Below are positions 31,836-42,650 of a DNA stretch of 64,000 nt, in pieces. A program made the translations under genes and the position numbers. Origin of the DNA: Gracilaria gracilis. Lineage: Eukaryota; Rhodophyta; Florideophyceae; Gracilariales; Gracilariaceae. The stretch spans positions 1-64,000 of the forward strand of contig JARGSG010000069.1 in the NCBI GenBank assembly GCA_030374805.1, read 5' to 3'. The notes below the pieces were generated by a model, which was given only the letters and a program-made list of their open reading frames with translations, made no database searches and had not been told where the DNA came from. How positions within the stretch are numbered: the first letter of the stretch is position 1; each line of letters begins with the position of its first letter.

Positions 31836-32545
31836 TACTGGACAAATATCCGGCGAAAGGTGTCCAGCTCCCAGAAAGGTCCGTGGGCACTACCATCCTC
31901 CTTTGAAGCGTTGACCTTTCAAGGCATCCATCACCTCTTATACTACACGTGATCAACATGAAAGTGGACGTCGCGGTTATGATTCCCCTGTCTACGAAGA
32001 AGGAGCTGTTGATGGATTTGAAGTCCGGAACTTGGAGCGGTAAGACCACTCCCAACTGCTAAGCACCCCGAGCAGTCTGATGACATTCGCCTCCCGTACA
32101 CTTCCATCCGTGGAAAGTGTACCCTTGTCAATTAGGTGGGTTAGGCCGTTTCGCTCGAAGAGACACAGGCGTATACATTTCCCATATGCTGCTAACCATG
32201 ATCGCGTTCATGAAGATATGAAGGTTTTTGGGAGCTTCAGAAGCACAAACAGATGCATCACCTGGAGTCGCTCCGCACCGTTTCATTGCCGCAATGAAGC
32301 TGGCTGTTGACTCATGGCTGCTAGTAGCAGGCTGCTACAGCAGCTTTTCCAAAACGCATCGGTTTGGCTTCTATAGCCGACTTTCGACAATGTGGGCTTG
32401 GTTTTGCTGATTCTCTTGTCTTTGATTGTTGTCTTGCTTCCGCACGCGTCTCTGGTGAACTACAATTAAGTACCGACTATTATATCCACTGCGTGCTGTC
32501 TACTTGCTTGTTCGAGAGTAGAAAGGGTCGCTGTTTCATGTATCT
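31836..32545 (+). repeat. Dispersed repeat R1, copy 2
   Basis: Diverged second copy of 23859-24437 plus 24796-24865, without the 360-bp segment that splits copy 1. It keeps a longer plus frame (SSRTLPSVESV-like, then VRPFRSKRHRRIHFPYAANH) than copy 1. A further shared piece, AAACACAAAGATAT, is near 32795. Confidence 0.65.
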
Positions 32546-33413
32546 CTAGAGCTTTATTGGTCCTTTTTGTAAATTAAGTTGTAGTATACAATGTGAGTTA
32601 GATACAGGCTATCTCGCACATGTCATTGACAGGCACTGCTTTACTCACGGCTGGCGAATTAGGGTGATGCTCCTGTACGTCACCCTGTCGTTTCGGTTAT
32701 CTATGTAAGAAAGTGAAGAACGATACCCATAAAGTGTAGATAACCGGAGTAAAGGTGTCCACCACAAGGCCCATTCGTCTTCCCTACGAAGGTAAACACA
32801 AAGATATTGGTGCTCGATAGATGAGCTCTCATCTTCCCACTCCACCGATGAGGCGTGTACGCGTCGTAAGCGCTGGCGGTGCTGACACCGCCAGCGCAGC
32901 CATCGTTTTGCGAGATTCCGCTCCGAGAGCTCGAGCTCACACCCAGCTCACGGCAGCAGGTTTCCTGGCCCGGGTTGCATTGTTGCCGTTCTTCCTCTTT
33001 GGGATGTGCTGTCACATCTCACTGTCTCATCCCGTACGGAAGGTAGACCGCTACCGTGTACCTTGAATGCATCACTCCTACCGTTCGTACCAAAGCTGAC
33101 ATGAAGTATGCACCGGCGAACGCCGGAGCGTCAATCGCTTCGCATCCACCGACACTCTCGGCGCGGTTCTCTAATGTCACCTGCACTACATCGACGAATT
33201 GGGGTCCAACGACGAGTTGACACGCATCCGTAATGCACACTATACTCTATGTCGCCGTTTCTTGCCCACACAACTCCAGCCATTTAATGCTGGTGGGGCT
33301 GATTCTGAGAGGGTTGCTCTCTTTCAAATGAATTGTACGACTTATGGCATGTCTTGCATTCGGGTATGGGTTGTTTGTCGCGCTGAGGAGAGAGGTGGAA
33401 GCATCGCTCAGTG
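32546..33413. other. Intergenic and upstream region of the pseudokinase gene
   Basis: No gene supported. It holds a short R1-like piece near 32795 and an 11-nt inverted repeat (GCGCTGGCGGT at about 32870 with its complement at about 32886). Confidence 0.4.
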
Positions 33414-33421
33414 GTATAAAA
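33414..33421 (+). promoter_or_regulatory. TATA box of the pseudokinase gene
   Basis: GGTATAAAAGCC, about 290 bp before the ATG at 33708. The leader that follows is pyrimidine-rich. Confidence 0.5.
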
Positions 33422-33707
33422 GCCGAGCGCAGCCGAGCGATAACATCCATTCTGTTCTGGTTGCCCTTTGGTTTGCCAAGCTTCAATCCCCCAACTTGTG
33501 CTTGTATCTTCAGCAACCACTGTGGCCTGTCCCGTCTCCTGGACATCAACACGTAGCCGCTAACCGAAACTTTTTGGTCAGTCTGGTGTGCCGCTTTCTG
33601 GAGTTTGCGTCTTTCATCTTGCGAGTCTCTTGGTTCACTTTCACTGGCTACATACCCCTGCCATCACTCAGGGCTGTATCTACATTTACACAATTTCTTC
33701 CAGCATC

Positions 33708-35051
33708 ATGATCTATCCGACGGTGGTCGAGAAGAACGCGCAGATGTATGACTGCATCGGATGGGTCCGAGTGCGCGAATCGTTCTTTTCGCGTGGCAAG
33801 ACTTGGTACATGCGGTTGCATGGTTCAACTCTAACCCTGCACAAGTCAATTGACACGAGCATGGTGTTGGAGTATTCAGTGGTTGGGTGCGAGGTGAAGA
33901 CCGGCCTCTTTCCCCGGTGCTTTACCCTTAAGCTTCCCGAGAGAAAGAAACTTCGGGTGTCTTGTGATTTCCCGAGCGAAGCAGAAACTTGGAAGCAGTC
34001 GCTATCAAAGGCTTCCAGTACAATCTTCCAGGATGAGTTCGAACTGCTCGAGGAAGTGGAAGACATGGGCGGATGCACGTTGTTCAGCGCCGTTCAAAAG
34101 TCTGACAACTCCAAAGTGTCAGTACGGCGCATAGCGGTGGATGAAGAGCAGCACTTGGATTTAAAGACAGCTAAGTCACTCCACCGCCAGCTGTATGCCG
34201 TCCGCCAGCTATATCACTACACCTTGATGGGCGCCACAAGAGTGTTCAGTGAGGTGGGTTATGCGTACATGGTGGGCAAAACCGTAGGTGGGAAACGGCT
34301 CACGCAAGTGCTTTCCGAGCATGGCGGTACGCTGCCGGAAAGTATGGCGCGGATCATCACGATCCAACTGGTGCAGGCGCTGCAGTTCATGCACAGCAAG
34401 GGGTTTGTGCACCGCAAGGTGGCGCTGGAAAGTCTGCGCTTCGACGGCTCAGACCCGTCGGACCCCAGGGTTGTGCTGGGCAACTTTGAGGCAGTGGCAT
34501 TCGTGGACGATGACGAAGACCTCCGCATGCGTGGGCAGGTGGGCAACGCGTTGTACCAAGCGCCGGAGATGGTGCGGGGCGCGAGCTACAGCGCGTCTGT
34601 GGATATGTATGCGCTGGGAGTATGTGTGTACCGCATGCTGAGCGGATCGTTTCCGGTGCAAGGAAGTGGGCTTGGGCGGGATGGAGTTGAGGAGGCTGCC
34701 TTTGATGGGGAAAGGTGGAACAATATCTCGGCGGAGGCCAAGTCTTTTGTGAAGGCTCTTCTCAAGCCGTGCTACTTGAGTCGGCTGACGGCTAAAGCGG
34801 CGGAGGATGACGGATGGTTCAGAATCCACTTAATCGATGTGGAGGAGCAGTGGAGCTTGACTGGTTGCGCGGATGCGGCAAGCGAAGCGGCGGCGTCTGA
34901 AAGATCAGTGGGGTATGTGGAAGAGGCGGGAGAGAGTGTGGCGGTGGTGCACCGCATGAGCAATGCCAAGGCGCATGTGACGCCGTTGATGCGACTGCTG
35001 AGTCCGGTGACGGCCGAAGCGCCTCAAAGTTTGCGGTCGGTTGTTGGCTAA
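33708..35051 (+). CDS. PH-domain protein with pseudokinase domain
   Basis: 447 aa, single exon, ATG at 33708 (MIYPTVVEKNAQ). Residues about 15-103 form a PH domain (GWVRVRESFFSRGKTWYMRL..CFTLKL..SEAETWKQSL), which normally binds phosphoinositides at membranes. Residues about 112-390 have the protein-kinase fold but lack the catalytic residues: the beta-3 Lys position reads VSVRRI (Arg), HRD is HRK (235-237) and DFG is GNF (258-260). The glycine loop is reduced to MGGCTLF. Structural motifs remain: APE (285-287) and SVDMYALGVCVY. The combination predicts a membrane-recruited scaffold or allosteric regulator, related by layout to Akt-like PH kinases. Catalytic loss is seen in the sequence; the role is inferred. 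Confidence 0.8.
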   Translation: MIYPTVVEKNAQMYDCIGWVRVRESFFSRGKTWYMRLHGSTLTLHKSIDTSMVLEYSVVGCEVKTGLFPRCFTLKLPERKKLRVSCDFPSEAETWKQSLSKASSTIFQDEFELLEEVEDMGGCTLFSAVQKSDNSKVSVRRIAVDEEQHLDLKTAKSLHRQLYAVRQLYHYTLMGATRVFSEVGYAYMVGKTVGGKRLTQVLSEHGGTLPESMARIITIQLVQALQFMHSKGFVHRKVALESLRFDGSDPSDPRVVLGNFEAVAFVDDDEDLRMRGQVGNALYQAPEMVRGASYSASVDMYALGVCVYRMLSGSFPVQGSGLGRDGVEEAAFDGERWNNISAEAKSFVKALLKPCYLSRLTAKAAEDDGWFRIHLIDVEEQWSLTGCADAASEAAASERSVGYVEEAGESVAVVHRMSNAKAHVTPLMRLLSPVTAEAPQSLRSVVG

Positions 35052-35652
35052 AGAAATGTACAAGTCGTACACGTGCGATACATGTGGAATCGCTGTAAAT
35101 GCGTGGACACGTATGTAAAATTTACATTTGAAAATTTATGATTTGAGCACGTGGCAAGCGTGGACACGGCCGAGTAGTGATACGAAATCGTGATGTGATG
35201 GTGGGAGCGGAAGCATTGGCAGGACATTCAACAGGCGCACCGCGACGACGACCAGCTTGTTGTTGAACACAGCGTGTTCAAAAAGCACTTACCTTCCTCC
35301 GCAACGTAGTTGCACCTCTCTTGTGGGCGCCCGTCTCGTATCACGGATTCGGAGATGTTCTGCGTTGCACCCACCCACCAAGCCCGGTCTAGCTACAGTT
35401 GGAAACAGCGGATATCGCGGCTGGCCGCGCAACGTGAACGACATGGGAACTGGGGCTGTGAACGCTCCCGAATTTGCGAGGGAAAGGACTTGGTGCTGGC
35501 ACCAGAGGTGCGAGTATGAGCTTCCGCAGTCGCTTCGAGATGCATTGTGCACCAGTTGTGGAGTGACTAACGCCGCGGCTCAGCTCAAGGATGCCACTGA
35601 GAAGCAGCAGTGTGATGTTTAGTCTGTGGTGGGCGTCACTGAGCGCGGCGCT
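35052..35652. other. Convergent intergenic space
   Basis: Between the stops of the pseudokinase and methyltransferase genes. Open frames here show no domain. Confidence 0.5.
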
Positions 35653-36231
35653 TCACGGCGGCTTGTGCACCACGGCGACGAACGAATCGTCTGTCTCCAT
35701 CTCCTTGTACGTTTCACAGCAGCGGAGCTGCAGCGGCGCCGGCAGCAGCGCCTCGAAGCGCTGCGGCGTGTAGTACCGGAAGCGCATCCCGTGGATGAAC
35801 TCCTCCTTATCGCCGCGCCACAGCGTGTGAAACAGCACGCCGCCGGCGCGCAGCAGCACCGCCTGACGGCTCAGCGAGCGCACCAGGTCTTCCTCGCTGA
35901 GGTGGTGCAGCACCTTGTTGGAGAACACGGCGTCGAACTGCGCGGCTTCGAACGGCGCCAGCGTTACGGCGTCCGCCACGCGCACGTCGACGTCGCCGGG
36001 CGCGTGGCGCGCGCGGTAGCGGCGCACAAACTCGTCGGAGATGTCGACGCCCGCCATGCGGTACGACGCGCGTAGCGCGTCGTGGTCCAGCCCGGGGCCC
36101 ACGCCCAGCTCCAGCACGCGCGCGCCGGCTTCGACGTGCGCGCTGAAGCGCGTCAGCATGGGCGACGCGTCGTAGTCCTTCACCATGCTCTCGTACCAGT
36201 CCACGTTCTCCTTGGCGTTGTAGAACTCCAT
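35653..36231 (-). CDS. Class I SAM-dependent methyltransferase
   Basis: 192 aa from the ATG at 36231 (MEFYNAKENVDWYESM). Motif I is VLELGVGPG (39-47), the SAM-binding glycine loop; motif II acidic residue is in GVDISDEF (61-68); motif III ADAVTL (86-91); motif IV FDAVFSNKVLHH (99-110); motif V LLRAGGVLFHTL (126-137). This is the common Methyltransf_11/25-type fold; the substrate cannot be read from sequence. The frame is open upstream to 36408 and could add about 59 residues, possibly a targeting peptide, but the start at 36231 fits the family best. GC content is markedly higher than in neighbouring DNA. Confidence 0.82.
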   Translation of the reverse strand: MEFYNAKENVDWYESMVKDYDASPMLTRFSAHVEAGARVLELGVGPGLDHDALRASYRMAGVDISDEFVRRYRARHAPGDVDVRVADAVTLAPFEAAQFDAVFSNKVLHHLSEEDLVRSLSRQAVLLRAGGVLFHTLWRGDKEEFIHGMRFRYYTPQRFEALLPAPLQLRCCETYKEMETDDSFVAVVHKPP

Positions 36232-37135
36232 GGCGGCGGTTGTGCTGGGGGGCGTGCGCTGTGCTTGCGCTCGACGTTGTCTCGGGATTGAATAACGAAT
36301 CGATGCGCCGTCAATGATGGTGACGGCACCGCCAATGGAAGTGCATTGATGATGGCAAAGTGAAGCGAGCGAGCTCGGAGCGAACGAGGTCGATCGTACA
36401 AGGCGCATAGGATAGTTGAAAATGAATTGGCCACAGCCGCGCGGCCAAAGCTCCTATACTTGTGTATAATTAGTGTAAAAACAAGCTGCCAAAATGTTGC
36501 TAAATGTAATTTCAAAAAACAGAACACTGAGTGTTCTAGCGGAATTTGCCCCAATTAGCTCTGCATGTTGAGCTGATTGCCAGTTCTGCAGCCCTATGTA
36601 TCTGGGACCGATATCAGCACCTCGGGGCCTTCATATTGTTGTCTCGCCCTGGTTGATAACTCTCATCCACCGCCGTTGCCAATCGCGGCCGCGGTCATCT
36701 GCGTCGAGCCTGCGTGTTTCAAAGCTGCGGCACGTCCAGCGGCTCAACGCTGTGCAGCAGAGCCATTTCTGGGTGCCACAGGTGCTGGTCGTAGGGGATA
36801 AGAGTGTGAAGTTCTCGGCCTGTGATGACGTCGTAACCCGCTCAACCGCTCGCCATTGACGCAGTTGCACTTTTGTCGGTGTTGATCCACGCACACAATC
36901 GCTTCGCCATTTGGCCGCGCTTTTCGAGCTGTACCCTACTCGCGCCGTGCGCCGTCAACGCCGTGCGCCTCCGAGCGCGTGGCGCCCCCCCATGTTGATC
37001 TGCTGTCTGCACGCACTGCAAACCGGGGCGCACACTAGTACCGCCGTACGTGAACGCGTTGTGAAAACGGCGTCTCTCGAGCCGCCGCTCGTCAACCGCG
37101 CGCGCCCTCTCTGCTTGAGCGCTCCTCCGGCCACC

Positions 37136-37169
<34 letters not shown>

Positions 37170-38487
37170 TCTCTCGTCCGCGCCGCATGCTCGAGTTGTG
37201 GCGCCGCCCAATCAGCAAGCACGTGCTGCTTGGCGCGGCAAAAAGCACCACTGGCGCTTTTGCAGAGCGAAACTTTGTTGTGCCAAAAATCAAGTTTTTG
37301 TTCACGTGCATGCCTTCAATTCAATATCGAGAATGTGCTTTCAATGGCAACTGTGCAACCCGAGCTCACGTCACCATAAAGATACCGTAGAGCTGGAGAG
37401 AGAGTGCCTTCGCGCTGTCAAACCCCTTGGCTAAGATATGGTATGCGCCGCTCTGAAACCTCATCCTTGTCCGACCTTTCCACCACATTCAACACAAAGC
37501 ACCCGTCCATTTCTCCGGAGTACCGCGAGCAGTTCGAACTCGTCCCGAGAGAGGGAGACCACGCTTTTCTTTTACCTTGCACGGCAGCATTGAAATAACA
37601 GTTGGATGAAGCCTAACATTACAACCACCCAAGTTTCAATATTTTACATCGAGTGTTACTGTGTTGTAGATATATCCTGCCGTATCTACACTTGAGAACT
37701 CTTCTTTTTCGTCCAATTTGCCAAATGCATGAGTCAAACGCTTGCATAAACGTTGGCGCGCTGTTGTGTTCCAGAGGCCGCTTGTTCCGGGCCATGTCTT
37801 GGTTCGCTCAACGATGACAATGAATCCTTGCTGCCTGCTTCCCATGTGTATCCAAATGGTTGGTTATCTCCTCCCATTTCGACTGCTCGTACACCAAAGC
37901 TATCCCGATTCGCCCATTTTGGTTAACATCTATCACGGCGAACGTTCATTCTATGCGTCGCAGCACTGATTTATGAAGTACCCTTGGTACCTTTGTACTG
38001 TACATCTGTAGCGTACACATTATACACTATTAAACATGAGTTTAACGCTGCCTCATGTGCCGACTGGACCATTCTCCAACTCGGTAATCATCGATGCCCT
38101 TTAGTAGTCCATCTCCTTCGTATATCAAACGAACACATTCTGTTCATCATCTTCCCTTTGTCCCACCCATCTCCAGCACAATTCTCAGAACGATAATAGT
38201 CAATAATAATCTAGAAAAGCACCTTTTGTGGCGTTCTTCTTTCGTCCACTATCTTGCACATTGCAGCTTTGAAAAGCACACGAGTCACCTGGCCGTGCCA
38301 TGGTGCATCACTGAAGGTGAACACAACGTTTTCGAAGGAAGCTTTCAACATTCTCATCGTCTCTACGGATTGCCCCAAAACGATTCACAATTCAAACACA
38401 CCTATCCCTTTCGCCACTAACGTCGTCGGAAACCATCTTCGTCACCGCGTCCTATCGAGCTGGAAAAGCTCTCGTTCGGTCCCCCCG
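36232..38487. other. Intergenic, includes (CGG)n; no supported gene
   Basis: Overlapping frames occur on both strands around 36840-37390, but their length comes largely from the CGG repeat (poly-Gly or poly-Ala). Nothing else is recognised. Confidence 0.4.
37138..37170. repeat. (CGG)n trinucleotide repeat, about 11 units
   Basis: Uninterrupted CGG/GGC run. It would encode poly-Gly on the plus strand and poly-Ala on the minus strand if translated. Confidence 0.9.
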
Positions 38488-40332
38488 ATGTCATTTTCAC
38501 GACCCCTACGAATTCAATCGCCCACCTCCTTCCTGTTGATGTTCTTTATGTCGCTTGGCATTGTGAGGGGTCTTCAAAACTCCTTGTCTGCACATCCACC
38601 ACTGCGCTGCTGCTTAATGGATGAACCTCCCATCAGCTTTCTTAAGCAGCAGGACTACTGGAATGTAAGTTCAACATCCTTTTGATTCATAGCAACTCGC
38701 GACGTTACTAACTTCTGTACATTCCGAAACCAATACTGCGTCCTTTCAGAATGGCCTGGGTGGTGTCGTCAAGGAACACTTGCTTCAACATCAATCTTAT
38801 CTCAACTGGAGTTGCTCAACAATGCGTCTCTTCACCCACTCAAGCGGCACTGATTTCAACACTTTCGTTTCCGAAATTCACCAGTGTACCAACACATCAA
38901 CTGGACAGATCATTGATTCTCCGAATTGCACTTGTGATATTGGTATCGGGGGTTGGTTCCAAACCTCTAGTCGTTTTGGACTAGTTGACTTCCTGCCACC
39001 GTTCGCGTACGATCGTTATGTCGCCTTTACCCATGTCTCTGAGGCCACTGTATCAGGGAGAGTTTGGTTTTTCATGGAGACATTTGATGGGAGAGCCTGG
39101 GGATCGATTCTAGGTTTGTTCATGATGTTTTCATTCTTGAAGACTCTTGACAAGCGATTCGCTGTCCCTGCTCAATACGAACCACTACCGAAGACCTTTT
39201 CGAGATTTCGACGGTACGGTCACTACTTGACGAAGAGTAATCTGCCGTTCAGAATGAGGAAGGCCATTCAGAGCACAGGTATGTACAGAAATCAATTCAC
39301 GCTCTTCTCATCTCCACATGTAGTACGTTAACTCTTTCAGGTCTTCTACTGTCTCAATACTGAAGTTATGAGAATGCTGTTGCTATCGGACGAACCCGTT
39401 GTTGAGAATGGAAACACCACACGCCAATGGTTTCTTAATCTAATTCTTGCCGTATCTGCCCTATTCCTCGTCCTGTCTTACGAGGCCGCCATGACGTAAG
39501 TTTTCTTGTTGGTGCATCATGCCTCCATGTTTGTTGTTACTCATATTTCTTACATCGACCATTTCTATTCTTTTATCATTCAGAGCATCTCTGGTACAAG
39601 AATCTATTGAAACCAAGTTTCAGTCCGCTGCCGATCTGCAAAGTTGCCGTGTCGACCCTTCTGAGATATGCATACTCCGTGGAGGTGCTCTGGAAACATA
39701 TTGGAACAGGTCGATCGCTATTGAGTACGTTTCTCCTTTCTCCTTGTAACTGGGCATTCTTCTAACTGGATCTTTTTTCCCTATTTGTTCGCAGCGAATG
39801 CCATATTGAGAATCCACCGAACTATATCAATTCATACAAAGAATTATTTGAAGCTGTTGATGACGGGCGATGCAAGTATGCTGTTGTTATCGAATCCGCC
39901 ATCACGTCAGCAATTCGAGAAAAGTATTGCGGGCATTTCGTGGTCGTCGGACAACCAATCTGGAGTGGTGGGCTGTCAATGCTACTCCCAAAAGGTAGTA
40001 GCCTGACTGAGCCGATGAGTCGTGCTACACTTGATCTGTTGGGAAACCAGACGTCTACGGCTATGGACCAATACGTCAACAGCTTACCGCAGTGCAAAAC
40101 GAAGGGCGACATCGTCCTCACCTTCAACAAGCTTCGGCCGTTTTTCATCATTGCATATTCGTTTGGAGTGGCTTTGCTTCTGACAATGGTGCTCATTCCT
40201 CAACGGCCTTTGGAGGAATCAGTATCGAAGGAGGCATCTACTCGGTGTACACACGCTGAACAGAAAAGAGAGTCGTCGAGCACAATAAGCCTCTCCTCCA
40301 GCGCGACGGATGATGTTCCGCTAGACACATAA
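38488..40332 (+). CDS. Ionotropic glutamate receptor-like channel, five exons
   Basis: Exons by my reading: 38488-38664, 38750-39278, 39366-39495, 39584-39724, 39795-40332, giving 504 aa with all GT-AG introns (85, 87, 88, 70 nt) and phases that keep the frame. ATG at 38488 is followed by a signal peptide (SFLLMFFMSLGIV, residues 14-26). Ligand-binding lobe S1 includes CDIGIGGWFQTSSRFGLVDF (121-140), the counterpart of the D-x-x-x-G-x-x-T-x-x-R block. A first membrane segment lies near 173-190, then a basic stretch, then the M3-like helix with LVLSYEAAMTASL (270-282), equivalent to the SYTANLAAFL gating motif. S2 follows (YAVVIESAITSAI, GQPIWSGGLSMLLPKGSSLTEPMSRATL), then a last membrane helix (FFIIAYSFGVALLLTMVLI). 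No amino-terminal domain. Intron 2 acceptor is the least certain. Confidence 0.75.
38665..38749 (+). other. Intron 1 of the glutamate receptor-like gene
   Basis: GTAAGTTC..CCTTTCAG, 85 nt, phase 0 between DYWN and NGLGG. Confidence 0.75.
39279..39365 (+). other. Intron 2 of the glutamate receptor-like gene
   Basis: GTATGTAC..ATACTGAAG, 87 nt, phase 1. The more obvious CTTTCAG acceptor upstream gives a stop in frame, so the acceptor at 39365 is preferred. Confidence 0.5.
39496..39583 (+). other. Intron 3 of the glutamate receptor-like gene
   Basis: GTAAGTTT..TATCATTCAG, 88 nt, phase 2; it restores AAMTASLVQES across the join. Confidence 0.8.
39725..39794 (+). other. Intron 4 of the glutamate receptor-like gene
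   Basis: GTACGTTT..TTCGCAG, 70 nt, phase 2, joining ..RSIAID and ECHIEN. Confidence 0.75.
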
Positions 40333-41484
40333 GAACGCAAGAATGGCATGCTTTTCATCTTGTACGACTTTGAAAAGTAGCTGGGTTATCTGCGGTCAAA
40401 ACGATTCAAAGTTGGGCCCAAGTTCGATAATGGAAGAAGGGGGAGGAGGTTTATCGGAAATTGTAAATGAATCCAGTTGCACTCTCTCATTTGAATCTGC
40501 AAGAAAGCCCGCCATTTCTGTTTTTGAACGGCGCTGAGTTTGAAAATGAGATTTATTTTTAAAAAATTAATACTGTAAGGGTTATCAACTGGAACGAGCC
40601 TGAGGGAGTTTTATTTTCCCAAGGCGGAGCCGAGAGAAAATAACCATACCGAGGGCTCATATCGCGCTCGAGTGCCACGTTGATAACGTGTTTGTCGTCG
40701 TCCGGGTTCTCAGGGTAAATATCGAAATTTAATCGTCACTGTTAACGTACTTGATGAACTTGCTCATGGTTGGCTGGAAGGTTTATCCAGGAACGTGTGG
40801 CGCATGTTATCTTTTCGCGAGATATTGCTCAAAAGTTCTTGGGCTTACTGAAGAGAAAAAGCTTTTTCTACGATGGTATCATAAGTTTGGGACAGTGCAG
40901 CAGTGTTTTCTAACAGTTGTCCACAATTGGTAGGAAGGTGGGTCAAGAAGCGATCCTACCGTTACGTTTGAAATTGGCATAACCGCAGTTCTTTCATTTC
41001 GAGATTGCTTTACTCTTTTCGTAGCCCCATTATTGTTCCATACGTGCCCAAACGTGAACTACTTTAAAAATAAATGCTTGCTACTTTATTCAATACGATT
41101 TACTTGTGAAGTTCACATACGCGCCGTGAAGAAGCATCAAACATAACCTTATATCGTAAGACATCATCAGCTCGGTAAATCACCCTCTCCTCTGGTAGCT
41201 TCACCAGAAGCCAGGTGCGGGTTAGCTTTCAAAAATCATGGGGCAAAAGCTCACACCAACTCTCAATCAACGAGTCTCAGAGAAGGTAGATGTATGGTGC
41301 CACCGTTGCCTACATGTGCAATCCGATTACCACCAATTGCGTACCACCAACGTCGCACACAGATGCAAGGCACGAGACCAAAGCAGGCCCTGCGATATGG
41401 AATCCATAGGCCCCCCCTATGGAATCGCGAGTGGTCATTGATGCATGTTACCGCTTTCATGACGTAATACAACGAAACTGCAAC
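40333..41484. other. Convergent intergenic space with a foldback element
   Basis: No gene seen between the receptor and ZIP stops. Contains the inverted repeat at 40581-40687. Confidence 0.5.
40581..40687. repeat. Foldback or MITE-like element, 107 bp
   Basis: Ends GTTATCAAC and GTTGATAAC are exact complements. Further in, GAGCC..GGCTC and TTATTTTC..GAAAATAA also pair, so the whole unit can fold as one imperfect hairpin. No coding capacity. Confidence 0.65.
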
Positions 41485-42573
41485 TTATCCATGCACATCT
41501 GTGACGCTGAGCACCACAGTGATCGCAGTGATGATCGCCGCCCCCAACAGAGCCAACATAAATTTGCGCAACTTCCATTCCTTGTGCTCCACGAATTCCT
41601 CGGCCATGAGCTCATACCCGCCGATGTACAGAAACGTTCCGACCGATATCGAAAACAGAACACCTTCTAGGGTGGCCGAAAGGTTGGAAAGTGCCGCCCC
41701 AATGGCAATGCCAACCGGTACAGCGGAGGAAAAGAGGGTCACCAAAACCAAGAACGGTAGATAACGAAGATTGCGAATAAGTTTGAATGAGATGGCTGTA
41801 CTGGTAGCCCACCTGTGTGTTACTGTTGCGATAAAGATATTGAGCGCGATCTCAAATGAACTGGAGAGGCCCAGCGCCATTGATTCAAACAGGGAATGAA
41901 GCGAGATTCCCACTACTTGAATTAGGCCTTGCACAAACGCCCCGGATCCGAACCCTTGCAGATTGTTTGACGGCGAATGCTGTTCGGACTCATCAGACTG
42001 TTCTTCAACGTCCTTCGTATGTTCGGCATGACTCGACAAAGATGGATACAGTTTGGGTAAGAGAATCTTCTCAACAAAGAACAGAACGTAGAACGTGATT
42101 CCGGCGATCAGGTACGGCCATGGGAACCCTCCATGGTGACCTTCCTCTGCGTGATCTTCTTCTCCTTCGAGATGAATTTCATCATCTTCATCCCTCACGA
42201 GCTTGGAAAGTTGACGAAGTCCAACACTGAGCATGCGAACATGCATCGCATGCGGATCCTCCCCACTCATTAGTTCAACAGCTTCCGGGAAGATATGTAG
42301 CAACCCGGTAGCCAGAAATATGCCAGCAGAAAGAGCGTTGCCAAATCGGATGGCTGTGTTGAACTTGGTACCAACACCACCGGTCGCTCTCTTAACGAAG
42401 TACACGATGTGAGCGAACAGAAGTCCTTCTGCAAGCAGAATGGCGGCAAATCCAATTTTCCATGACCTGAGACAGCTTCCTTCGCATACCATGCGCGCAA
42501 CAGTGCCGAGTTGTTGAGCGGAAGCTTGGAAATGCGAGGCAGCGCCGGCGAGAGAGGCTGGCGAAGAAGACAT
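41485..42573 (-). CDS. ZIP-family metal (zinc/iron) transporter
   Basis: 362 aa from the ATG at 42573 (MSSSPASLAGAASHF). The start matches the beginning of the first amphipathic part; the longer frame upstream is low-complexity repeat. About eight hydrophobic segments. The family signature is in the fourth: GISLHSLFESMALGL, where ZIP proteins have H-S-x-x-E-G-x-A; the fifth has HRWATSTAISF. The third to fourth loop is His/Glu/Asp-rich (HLEGEEDHAEEGHHGG and HAEHTKDVEEQ), a typical metal-binding loop. It should import Zn2+ or Fe2+ across the plasma membrane or out of a vacuole. Neighbouring gene is convergent; no shared regulation is visible. Confidence 0.9.
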   Translation of the reverse strand: MSSSPASLAGAASHFQASAQQLGTVARMVCEGSCLRSWKIGFAAILLAEGLLFAHIVYFVKRATGGVGTKFNTAIRFGNALSAGIFLATGLLHIFPEAVELMSGEDPHAMHVRMLSVGLRQLSKLVRDEDDEIHLEGEEDHAEEGHHGGFPWPYLIAGITFYVLFFVEKILLPKLYPSLSSHAEHTKDVEEQSDESEQHSPSNNLQGFGSGAFVQGLIQVVGISLHSLFESMALGLSSSFEIALNIFIATVTHRWATSTAISFKLIRNLRYLPFLVLVTLFSSAVPVGIAIGAALSNLSATLEGVLFSISVGTFLYIGGYELMAEEFVEHKEWKLRKFMLALLGAAIITAITVVLSVTDVHG

Positions 42574-42616
42574 GGTGCTCCCGAGTAGATAGCTATCGTT
42601 GATGGCGGTGGTAGGC

Positions 42617-42650
42617 GCTGGTGACGCTGGTGACGCTGGTGACGCTGGTG
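42617..42650. repeat. 9-bp tandem repeat GCTGGTGAC, about 3.8 copies
   Basis: Lies in the upstream region of the ZIP gene, 45-80 bp before its start. In the ZIP frame it encodes a Ser-Pro-Ala repeat if the longer start were used. Confidence 0.85.

Noticed and set aside
36842-37390. Opposed frames with poly-Ala or poly-Gly around 37140
   Set aside because: Their length depends on the CGG repeat; the flanking residues show no domain or regularity.
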